From an archaeon (GTDB lineage Archaea; Iainarchaeota; Iainarchaeia; Iainarchaeales; CSSED10-239), in NCBI GenBank assembly GCA_029557995.1, contig JAKQHQ010000029.1:1-5421 (forward strand): a stretch of 5,421 nucleotides of DNA, in the 5' to 3' direction. Below are positions 1 through 5,020 of this stretch, piece after piece. Position numbers and translations under genes: made by a program. How positions within the stretch are numbered: position 1 is the stretch's first letter; each line of letters starts with the position of its first letter. The notes beneath the pieces were generated by a model, which did no database searches, was not told the origin of the DNA, and saw nothing but the letters and a program-made list of their open reading frames with translations.

Positions 1-22
1 TTTAGGCATACTGCTAAGCTTT

Positions 23-61
23 CTTGGCTTTAGTTGTAACTTGCCAAGCTTTCTTTTTTTT
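23..61 (+). terminator. Possible hairpin plus T-run at the left edge
   Basis: CTTGGC (23-28) can pair with GCCAAG (43-48) around a 14-base loop, and a run of eight T follows at 54-61 on the plus strand. This has the shape of a terminator for a plus-strand gene lying left of the window. The stem is only 6 bp, and on the minus strand the same bases can be read as a 20-codon Lys-rich frame (14-76), so the call is weak. Confidence 0.25.
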
Positions 62-127
62 GTTTGTATTTGCCATATTTACTGTAGGTATTTATCGGCT
101 CAATACAAACAGATTTAAGAAAATGAG

Positions 128-322
128 TTATTTGAGAATAATTGACTTTGTTATCCCGCCGGCTGTCTTAAAAATCGTTCCAGATTTTGTGTTAAGTGTT
201 GCTAAGATAACTGGGGTTTGGTTTTCTGAAAAAACAAACTTGCAATCAATAGAGTTTTCTATAAAAAAACCTGACAACAATAGCAAAGATGCTATAGCAA
301 CAAAGACAAATAGCTTATTCAT
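128..322 (-). CDS. Possible small signal-peptide or single-pass membrane protein
   Basis: I do not recognise this 64-residue protein. From ATG 322 it begins MNKLFVFVAIASLLLLSGFF, a short basic start followed by a hydrophobic core (about residues 4-20), which is the form of a signal peptide or membrane anchor. The remainder (about 21-64) is polar with one cysteine, and includes SENQTPVILATLNTKSG and ends TKSIILK before a TAA stop. An in-frame GTG at 334 would add four residues. It has the same strand as its neighbours, lies 88 bases beyond the ftsY stop, and has a TATA-like stretch just upstream but no ribosome binding site, so a leaderless mRNA is conceivable. A 109-codon frame on the opposite strand (24-353) overlaps it and is also hydrophobic at its start. 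The minus-strand reading is preferred for its signal-like N-terminus and strand agreement, but neither is secure. Confidence 0.4.
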   Translation of the reverse strand: MNKLFVFVAIASLLLLSGFFIENSIDCKFVFSENQTPVILATLNTKSGTIFKTAGGITKSIILK

Positions 323-336
323 GGTTTTAATCACAA

Positions 337-347
337 TATATATTATA
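337..347 (-). promoter_or_regulatory. Possible TATA box for the small gene at 322
   Basis: The minus strand reads TATAATATATA in the gap between the ftsY stop and the ATG at 322. Its centre is about 20 bases before that ATG, slightly close for the usual 26-base spacing to a leaderless start. AT-rich composition could produce such a match by chance. Confidence 0.3.
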
Positions 348-385
348 ATGTAGAAATCTATTTAAATCAAGCTGATTACTTGTGA

Positions 386-430
386 CTTCAGGCAACAACC
401 CTGTCAAGCTTCAGGCAACAACCCTGTCAA
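386..430. repeat. 22-bp perfect tandem duplication across the ftsY stop codon
   Basis: Positions 386-407 and 409-430 are identical over 22 bases, with one base between them, giving a 23-bp period. The copy at 409-430 contains the last codons of ftsY (DRVVA) and its TGA; the other lies wholly downstream of the stop, so the protein is unchanged. Perfect identity implies a recent duplication or an assembly artefact. Confidence 0.92.
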
Positions 431-1781
431 TTATGAAGTCAGGTGAGAACTTTTCTAGGTCAGTATAGCCCTGCCCTGTGCCTATATAAAAGATTGGCTT
501 TTTCAGCTCGCTAAGTATGGAGATTGCGACACCGCCTTTTGGGTCAGTATCTAGCTTGGTGAGTATCACGCCATCAACCCCTATCTCTTTTTCAAAGCCA
601 GACACCTGTTCAACTATGGCCTGCCCAGCCTGTGCCTCGCCGATATAGATTATCATGTCTGGGTGAACAACCCTTTTTATCTTCTTTAGCTCCTGCATAA
701 GGTTGGTGTTGTTTTCCTGCCTGCCAGCAGTATCAATAAGCACAAAGTCAATGTTGTTTGCCTTTGCGGAGGTAACAGCATCAAAGGCAACTGCTGCAGG
801 GTCAGAGCCATAGCCTTGCTTTATTATCTTTACGCCTATGGCACTAGCGTGTTTTTCAAGCTGGTCAATGCTTCCTGCACGAAAGGTGTCTGCAGAGGCA
901 AGTATAACAGAATGATTTTGGCTCTTGTAAAAGTTTGCAAACTTGGAGATGGTTGTTGTCTTTCCAGCGCCGTTCGGACCAATAAACATTATTACAAAGG
1001 GCTTTTTGTTTTTCATGTAATTATTGATGTCGCAGTCAATGTCAAGCTGGGACTTAAGGGAGTCCCTTATGTGGCTTTTGATGTCCTCAAGCGTATTGTC
1101 CTTTGAGAAAGAGGCATTTACAAGTTTTTCCTGCATGTCTTTGCAAATGTTTTCTGCGGAGATTAGTGAGACATCTGCTTCAAGCAGGGATAACTCAAAC
1201 TCTTTAAGAAACTCAGAGAGCTCCTTTTCAGAAAGCTTTACCTTGCTTGAGAATATGCTTTTGATAGATGTTGCAAGGGATTTCTTGAGCTCTGTGGATT
1301 TTTTTATTGTAAGCTCGTCAGTTGGGGCTGCTTGTATAGAGATGTCTTTTGGAACCTCTCTTTCCTCAACCTTTGGTGGCTTAAGCTCCTCAACTGGTTT
1401 AGCTGGGGTTTCTGGGATTGGTCTAAGCTCAGAGGGCAACTGCGGAACTTGCCTTTCCTCAGCTGGCAGTTGTGGTTTTGGCTTTGGCTTGAATATACCA
1501 AAGAAGGGATGGCGTTCCTTAGGGGGGTGTAGCGCCTCTTGCTGTCCAAGAATTTGTGTGATTTCTGCCTGCTCTTGCGGTATAGCTTTAGCTTCTGGCT
1601 GCTGCTGTTCAGCCAAGCTCTGTAGCTGTTCAGCTGATTCAGGGGGCTGGCTTAGCTCAGGAGGCTGGCCTAGCTCAGGGGACTGGCCTAGCGCGGCTTC
1701 CTGCTCCTCTGCTTTTTCCTTAGCTTTACCGAAAAGTTTGTCTGTAAAGCCCTTAAACTTGCTTTTTAAAAGGTCAAACAT
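411..1781 (-). CDS. ftsY: SRP receptor FtsY with a long proline/glutamine-rich linker
   Basis: FtsY is the SRP receptor GTPase that docks SRP54-ribosome complexes at the membrane and delivers nascent membrane proteins to the Sec translocon. Residues 1-25 form a basic amphipathic helix (MFDLLKSKFKGFTDKLFGKA) suited to membrane binding. Residues about 26-155 are a Pro/Gln/Glu/Lys-rich, probably disordered linker containing three six-residue repeats (31-48). The helical N domain spans about 160-250 and the G domain 260-456. G motifs are intact: P-loop GPNGAGKT (268-275), DTFRAGS (298-304), DTAGR (350-354) and TKLD (408-411), followed by the closing GTGQGYTDL (434-442) and FIIDRVV. The motif usually written DALAGQ reads GEAQAGQ here. 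At 456 residues it is longer than many archaeal FtsY proteins because of the linker. ATG 1781 has AGGTG ten bases upstream. The stop TGA falls in the first copy of a short tandem duplication. Confidence 0.96.
   Translation of the reverse strand: MFDLLKSKFKGFTDKLFGKAKEKAEEQEAALGQSPELGQPPELSQPPESAEQLQSLAEQQQPEAKAIPQEQAEITQILGQQEALHPPKERHPFFGIFKPKPKPQLPAEERQVPQLPSELRPIPETPAKPVEELKPPKVEEREVPKDISIQAAPTDELTIKKSTELKKSLATSIKSIFSSKVKLSEKELSEFLKEFELSLLEADVSLISAENICKDMQEKLVNASFSKDNTLEDIKSHIRDSLKSQLDIDCDINNYMKNKKPFVIMFIGPNGAGKTTTISKFANFYKSQNHSVILASADTFRAGSIDQLEKHASAIGVKIIKQGYGSDPAAVAFDAVTSAKANNIDFVLIDTAGRQENNTNLMQELKKIKRVVHPDMIIYIGEAQAGQAIVEQVSGFEKEIGVDGVILTKLDTDPKGGVAISILSELKKPIFYIGTGQGYTDLEKFSPDFIIDRVVA
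1639..1692 (-). repeat. Three tandem 18-bp repeats inside ftsY
   Basis: Three adjacent 18-bp units (1639-1656, 1657-1674, 1675-1692) differ at only a few positions. They encode LGQSPE, LGQPPE and LSQPPE in the FtsY linker. The period is a multiple of three, so gain or loss of a unit keeps the frame. The pattern suggests slippage in a disordered linker. Confidence 0.9.
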
Positions 1782-1815
1782 TTTTCAAAAGCACCTATCG
1801 CCTACTATTAAATAT

Positions 1816-2292
1816 TCAGATTGTTGGCGTTGCTTGTTTTTCTGATTCCTTTAACTGCATCTCCCTGAACACCGACGATATCTTGTCAAGCAATTGCGCT
1901 GTCTGGTTATAAGAATTTATAAGTTTTTTTCTTGTGTCTTCCAGCTCCTTCCTTCTCTTCCCTATATCTTCAAGCACGTCCTTTACACCCTTTTCTGTCA
2001 TTACCTGCCCAGGAAGCATAACTTTTATTTGCGCCTTGCTTACTATTTCGCACTCAATAAATATTCCAGCTCCAACATTGACAAGAAGCTTCTCTTTGTC
2101 CTTTACTTTTTCTATAGCTGTAAGGGCAGTTTCTGCCTTGCTCATCTCAGTGAGTATGCCCTCTATCTGCTCAACCCTTTGTGTAATCCCCTGTAGCTCC
2201 TTTTCTTTGCTTTGGTACAGCTTCATCGTCTGCTTTTTATCCAGCTTTATGGTCTTTCTAACATTCCCTTTCTCCTCTGCTTTCTTACTCAT
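1816..2292 (-). CDS. pfdA: Prefoldin subunit alpha
   Basis: Prefoldin is a hexameric (two alpha, four beta) ATP-independent chaperone that captures unfolded proteins in the cytoplasm and passes them to the thermosome. The 158-residue protein shows the alpha-class layout: a long N-terminal coiled-coil helix (about residues 17-65, including KELQGITQRVEQIEGILTEM), a central beta-hairpin region (about 68-98, LLVNVGAGIFIECEI and IKVMLPGQVMTEKG), then a second coiled-coil helix (about 102-148). The central element with GAGIF and a hydrophobic LPGQ turn matches the four-strand insert that separates alpha from beta subunits. Length is slightly above the usual 140-150 because of short polar ends. It lies 12 bases after aIF6 and 34 bases before ftsY, the familiar archaeal order apart from the missing L20a/LX gene. 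Confidence 0.93.
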   Translation of the reverse strand: MSKKAEEKGNVRKTIKLDKKQTMKLYQSKEKELQGITQRVEQIEGILTEMSKAETALTAIEKVKDKEKLLVNVGAGIFIECEIVSKAQIKVMLPGQVMTEKGVKDVLEDIGKRRKELEDTRKKLINSYNQTAQLLDKISSVFREMQLKESEKQATPTI

Positions 2293-2300
2293 TTTTACAG

Positions 2301-2306
2301 CACCTC
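2301..2306 (-). promoter_or_regulatory. Ribosome binding site of prefoldin alpha overlapping the aIF6 stop
   Basis: The minus strand reads GAGGTG, eight bases before the prefoldin ATG. Its first two bases are the last two of the aIF6 TGA stop codon, so ribosomes terminating on aIF6 occupy the next initiation site. This suggests coupled translation. Confidence 0.7.
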
Positions 2307-2976
2307 ATTTAATGTCAACTATCAAGTCATCAATTTTAGTCATCTCAATATTACTTGTGGTATGCCCAACCAAGAGCCCCTGGCTATTTCCGATTGCATC
2401 GTTACCTACAAAAAGGTCACCATAGTTTGCTGTTATTGCAACCCCAGGTGCCTTAAACATTTTTTTAAGATAATTAAACTCCCTTGGCTCAACCCTTGGA
2501 TTCACCAAAAATAAGTGCTCGTTTACATATATTGAACTTCCAGGAAGATCCAACCCTATGCATTGCCTCTGCTCAATCTGGATATTAAAAAAACTCTTTA
2601 TACTCTTTATGGTCTCTTCTGGTAGTAGCTGGCTTGCGATTGCATAATTTGAATTCATCGCCACAAGGTTCCCAAATGCGTTGTTTTGACTAACTAACAG
2701 CTTGACTTTAAGCCCTTCCTTTTCCAAAAGCTCTATCTCCTCTGGATAGATACTGTTTTTCTCAGCAATCACCCTCTCCCCTGCACCGCACAAATAAACC
2801 CCTACAAGAGGCGAGTGATTGATGCTTGCCTTAACTACTTTTACATTCAAGGTGTCTTCAATCTTTCTTTCCTCTTTTGGCTGTATTGCTATCGGCACAA
2901 TACATATTTTTTCCGTGCAATACGAATAGATGTTAAGGAAAGGTGTATTACATATCGTTGACCTATCTAACCTCAT
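2305..2976 (-). CDS. eif6: Translation initiation factor aIF6
   Basis: aIF6 binds the large ribosomal subunit and prevents premature joining with the small subunit; the eukaryotic homologue eIF6 also acts in 60S biogenesis. The protein has 223 residues, the family norm, and shows the repeated beta-alpha units of the pentein-like fold. Visible family motifs are NAFGNLVAMNSNYAIASQLL, LPGSSIYVNEHLFLVNP, then APGVAITANYGDLFVGNDA and IGNSQGLLVGHTTSNIEM near the C-terminus. The start ATG at 2976 has AGGT at 2986-2983, six bases upstream, as ribosome binding site. It follows L31e by 12 bases and precedes prefoldin alpha by 12 bases; its TGA stop lies within the ribosome binding site region of the prefoldin gene. 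In many archaea the L20a/LX gene follows aIF6, but here it does not. Confidence 0.96.
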   Translation of the reverse strand: MRLDRSTICNTPFLNIYSYCTEKICIVPIAIQPKEERKIEDTLNVKVVKASINHSPLVGVYLCGAGERVIAEKNSIYPEEIELLEKEGLKVKLLVSQNNAFGNLVAMNSNYAIASQLLPEETIKSIKSFFNIQIEQRQCIGLDLPGSSIYVNEHLFLVNPRVEPREFNYLKKMFKAPGVAITANYGDLFVGNDAIGNSQGLLVGHTTSNIEMTKIDDLIVDIK

Positions 2977-2988
2977 TCTTCTACCTTT

Positions 2989-3342
2989 TTATTTTTTTTC
3001 TTCTTCTGGCTTTGCCTTTGTGGCAACACCTTTCTTCTCTGGGGCTTTCTTGCTTTCAGGGGCTTTTCTAAACTCCTTGAAGGCCTTTGAATCCTTCAAG
3101 AATACATACACCTTGCCATCTTCGTTTCTTAGGCTCACTTCAATCTTTCTTGGCGGTTTTTGGATGCTTCTTTTCCAAACATATTCATTAACCTCATTAG
3201 ATAGGACTATATCTTTTCTATCTTTTCTTGTATGCTTTTTCATGAAGCTATATATCACAGAAATCGCATTGTTCGCTCTTCTGGTTCTCGGCTTGTTTGT
3301 ATAAACCTTATCCAAAGGTATTACATAGCTATCGCTTGGCAT
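2989..3342 (-). CDS. rpl31e: 50S ribosomal protein L31e
   Basis: L31e is an archaeal/eukaryotic large-subunit protein near the tunnel exit, where it can contact SRP and nascent-chain factors. The family core is clear: SYVIPLDKVYTNKPRTRRANNAISVIYSFMKKH style sequence over residues 5-37, then IVLSNEVNEYVWKRSIQKPP (45-64) and RKIEVSLRNEDGKVYVFL (65-82). The core ends near residue 85-90, about the usual family length. A further stretch of about 28 residues rich in Lys, Glu, Ala and Pro follows. The ATG at 3342 has a GTGAT sequence (3352-3348) five bases upstream that can pair with the 16S 3' end. The gene lies 12 bases after L39e and 12 bases before aIF6, so it is surely part of the same operon. 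Confidence 0.95.
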   Translation of the reverse strand: MPSDSYVIPLDKVYTNKPRTRRANNAISVIYSFMKKHTRKDRKDIVLSNEVNEYVWKRSIQKPPRKIEVSLRNEDGKVYVFLKDSKAFKEFRKAPESKKAPEKKGVATKAKPEEEKK

Positions 3343-3354
3343 AAATTATCACAC

Positions 3355-3672
3355 TCACTTCCTTTTTTTGACAGCTTTTGTATTTCTTACAATCGTTGTA
3401 TTCCTTGTTTTCTTTACAACCCTTCTTGCTGTCTTATTTTTTTTACCACTTGTTCTTTTTGTCTTGAGAACAGAATCCTTCTTCTTTAGCAAAAGCTTAT
3501 CGTAATCCTTTCCGAACTCTGTCTGCCTCCAGTTTCTCTTCTGTTTTCTGTTCCAGATTCTCTTACCTGCCTTCTGGACAATCCATATTGGTGTGTTCAG
3601 ATAGCCTGGCCCAACCTTCTCTCTTTGGGCAACCAAAAACTCTTTCTTTTCCCTTGTCTTTTTCCTTGCCAT
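3355..3672 (-). CDS. rpl39e: 50S ribosomal protein L39e with an unusual C-terminal extension
   Basis: L39e is a very small, basic large-subunit protein that lines the nascent peptide exit tunnel. The family hallmark is visible in residues 1-54: a basic N-terminal helix (KKTREKKEFLVAQREK), then NTPIWIVQKAGKR, and the closing pattern NRKQKRNWRQTEFG, corresponding to the usual RRxWRRTKL ending. Normal L39e proteins are about 51 residues long and end there. This one is 105 residues. The extra 51 residues (55-105) contain 22 Lys/Arg, with Thr, Asn and Val and few acidic residues, so they resemble a disordered RNA-binding tail. The reading frame is continuous and ends with TGA 12 bases before L31e, so the tail is not obviously a sequencing artefact. 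The ATG overlaps the S19e stop by one base. PDCD5, often found between S19e and L39e in archaea, is absent. Confidence 0.9.
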   Translation of the reverse strand: MARKKTREKKEFLVAQREKVGPGYLNTPIWIVQKAGKRIWNRKQKRNWRQTEFGKDYDKLLLKKKDSVLKTKRTSGKKNKTARRVVKKTRNTTIVRNTKAVKKRK

Positions 3673-4220
3673 CAGTTCTCACTCTCGCTCTCTTTCTTTT
3701 TCTGTGGCTTCCCCCTTGCCTTCTCGGAAACAACCTCTGACTTTGTCTCCTTTGAAAAGCTAGCTTCCTTCTCTTTCTTTACAATTTTGTATGTGTCTGG
3801 ATTCTTCAAGATTTCAGTTGCAATCTTGTCTAAGTATTTCTGTCCTTGCGGTGTTATTACCCTGCCTTTCTTTTCAGCGGACTTTGTAACAAAACCTAAT
3901 TTTTCCAGATCTTGAAGGCAAACCCTTATTATCTTGCCACCAGCTTTCTTGAATATTTCTGGCTTTACCCCCCTGTTCTTTTTCCCTCCATAATATGTTC
4001 TGAGGGAATTTACTGTTGTCTTGTCATTTATTGCAACTTTTCTAAGAATCGATGCCATCCTTACGTACCACCAGTCCTTGTCCTGTGGTGCCTTTTCCCT
4101 ATTACTGCCTGTCTTTACAAACTTTGCAAAGTCCGGAGCTAGAACCTTCTTGTTATTCTTCAGGTCCTTTGCTATCTCTGCAATAATAATCTGTGCAGGC
4201 ACATCCTTTACATTCGCCAA
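3672..4220 (-). CDS. rps19e: 30S ribosomal protein S19e
   Basis: This is a small-subunit ribosomal protein shared by archaea and eukaryotes. In eukaryotes S19 is needed for 18S rRNA maturation. From the TTG start the protein begins MANVKDVPAQ, matching the family pattern in which the DVPA motif comes within the first ten residues. Conserved parts follow: DWWYVRMASILRKV (residues 49-62), LRTYYGGKKNRGVKPE (about 73-88), and KAGGKIIRVCLQDLEKLGF (about 92-110), then a winged-helix end with VITPQGQKYLDKIA. The core ends near residue 140. A hydrophilic Lys/Glu/Ser tail of about 40 residues follows, making the protein 182 residues against roughly 150 in typical archaea. An upstream GTG at 4253 would add eleven residues but lacks family support. 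The stop TGA shares one base with the ATG of L39e (TGATG), which suggests translational coupling. It is the first gene of the packed operon. Confidence 0.95.
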   Translation of the reverse strand: MANVKDVPAQIIIAEIAKDLKNNKKVLAPDFAKFVKTGSNREKAPQDKDWWYVRMASILRKVAINDKTTVNSLRTYYGGKKNRGVKPEIFKKAGGKIIRVCLQDLEKLGFVTKSAEKKGRVITPQGQKYLDKIATEILKNPDTYKIVKKEKEASFSKETKSEVVSEKARGKPQKKKESESEN

Positions 4221-4225
4221 GATAT

Positions 4226-4232
4226 TCACCTC
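4226..4232 (-). promoter_or_regulatory. Strong ribosome binding site that sets the S19e start
   Basis: The minus strand reads GAGGTGA, a 7-base match to the complement of the archaeal 16S rRNA 3' end. It is followed by a five-base spacer (ATATC) and TTG at 4220. This favours TTG 4220 over the upstream in-frame GTG codons at 4253 and 4229; the GTG at 4229 lies inside the site itself. Confidence 0.75.
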
Positions 4233-4317
4233 AATATGTTTTTTTGTAACCACTCTTCAAAACGGCTTTTTTTAAGTCATTTTGAAAAAATATGTTTCGC
4301 ATTACTGCTGAGTTTTA

Positions 4318-4339
4318 AGCAAAAGGTAAAACTTTTGCT
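4318..4339 (-). repeat. 8-bp perfect inverted repeat in the S19e leader region
   Basis: AGCAAAAG and CTTTTGCT form a perfect 8-bp stem (4318-4325 with 4332-4339) around a 6-base loop. After one A-A mismatch four more A-T pairs can extend it. It begins almost exactly at the inferred start site. It is not followed by a T-run on either strand, so it does not look like an intrinsic terminator. It could be a 5' leader hairpin or a dimeric regulator site overlapping the start site. Confidence 0.5.
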
Positions 4340-4360
4340 AAAAACAAGTATTAACTATTA

Positions 4361-4368
4361 TATTTATA
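4361..4368 (-). promoter_or_regulatory. TATA-like box upstream of the S19e operon
   Basis: On the minus strand the sequence reads TATAAATA inside the longer AT stretch CTATAAATATAATAG. Archaeal TATA boxes are centred about 26 bases before the start site, which would put transcription initiation near 4338 and leave a leader of roughly 115-120 bases before S19e. No clear BRE purine element is seen just upstream (ACCATTC). The assignment is inferred from sequence only, but it lies in the one sizeable non-coding gap of the cluster. Confidence 0.45.
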
Positions 4369-4399
4369 GAATGGTTTCCTTTAAAAATGAATTGTTTTA

Positions 4400-5014
4400 C
4401 TATAGCATGCTTTCTATTATGCTGGCATGAGCTAATATCGGTGTCATTGCATTAGCTATGATGTCTGTCCTAACCTTCCCTTTTGTTAACTCAGAGTATT
4501 TGCTTGATATTTCCCAAAGCTCTTTATTTAATTGCCTTAGCTTTGCTCCATATGCTTTTCTTGCCTCTGGGTTTATTGTGTTTATAATGCTCTTTAGCTT
4601 TGCTAGACTATCATTGCTATTGGCTACACTTGTAAAGATTTTGCATGTATAACTCTTGATTGCTTTGTTTAGTTTTACTTCTTCAGGCTTTTTTAAATCC
4701 ACTACTTTATCCAAGCCTACTTCAAACATATTCAATAACAGCTTTCTTTCTATTATACTGCTTGGCCTGCACCCTTCCACATTACACAATGTAGAGGGCA
4801 CACCATGTGCAATCAACTTTTTGTCTAGTGCCTCCAAGAATTTAGCCACCTTTAATACTCTCTCTTCCCTAGATGTGTTCCCCATAGCCAACTGCCTGTA
4901 TAATGTCACACCTTTGCTTGTAAATTTCTCTAGCTCTTTAATTGTTAGACCACCTTTATGCACAGGCCTCTTTTTTAATCTTAGCCTTGCTTTAGGTTTC
5001 TTGTAAGATTGCAT
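4400..5014 (-). CDS. Unrecognised 204-residue basic, helical protein in a translation gene cluster
   Basis: I do not recognise this protein. The N-terminus is strongly basic (KKPKARLRLKKRPVHKGG within residues 5-22), which would suit binding to RNA. The rest looks alpha-helical and soluble, with no signal peptide or membrane segment. Visible segments include a helix around TIKELEKF, the stretch CNVEGC near residue 80 (two cysteines, no partner pair, so not an obvious zinc site), and a Lys/Leu-rich C-terminal half such as AKLRQLNKELWEISSKYSEL. It starts with ATG six bases after the RNase P gene stop and ends with TAG before the promoter region of S19e. The context suggests a role in RNA processing or ribosome function, but that is inference. 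It is not YhbY, which is near S19e in some archaea: it is too long and lacks the CRM-domain GxxG pattern. It is also not PDCD5, judging by sequence. The long intact frame and tight spacing make it a credible gene. Confidence 0.78.
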   Translation of the reverse strand: MQSYKKPKARLRLKKRPVHKGGLTIKELEKFTSKGVTLYRQLAMGNTSREERVLKVAKFLEALDKKLIAHGVPSTLCNVEGCRPSSIIERKLLLNMFEVGLDKVVDLKKPEEVKLNKAIKSYTCKIFTSVANSNDSLAKLKSIINTINPEARKAYGAKLRQLNKELWEISSKYSELTKGKVRTDIIANAMTPILAHASIIESML

Positions 5015-5020
5015 TTATAT

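Noticed and set aside
1..9. ATG at the window edge on the minus strand (first residues MPK), possible start of the next gene
   Set aside because: Only three codons are visible and no ribosome binding site precedes it, so it cannot be supported.
14..76. 20-codon minus-strand frame, Lys-rich (begins MANTNKKKK)
   Set aside because: It is too short to judge, has no ribosome binding site, and its Lys codons come from the T-run of a possible plus-strand terminator.
24..353. 109-codon plus-strand frame with hydrophobic N-terminus
   Set aside because: It opposes the strand of every other gene, its N-terminus is read through a T-run, and the overlapping minus-strand frame has a better signal-peptide form. 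It is kept only as an alternative.
365..383. Short AATCA/TGATT palindrome after ftsY considered as a terminator
   Set aside because: The stem is only five A-T-rich pairs with a 3-base loop and lacks a following T-run, so it is not distinguishable from chance.
1024..1845. 273-codon Ser/Cys-rich frame on the plus strand
   Set aside because: It is antisense to ftsY and its Ser/Cys/Gly-rich composition mirrors the Pro/Gln/Glu-rich linker codons on the real strand. It has no family likeness.
1934..2425. 163-codon plus-strand frame with many hydrophobic residues, resembling a membrane protein
   Set aside because: It lies antisense to prefoldin alpha and the end of aIF6; the Phe/Ser/Leu richness arises from the complement of Lys/Glu-rich codons.
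4318..4339. Inverted repeat considered as an intrinsic terminator of the 204-residue gene
   Set aside because: It is not followed by a T-run in the transcribed direction, and it lies downstream of a TATA-like box rather than directly after the stop.
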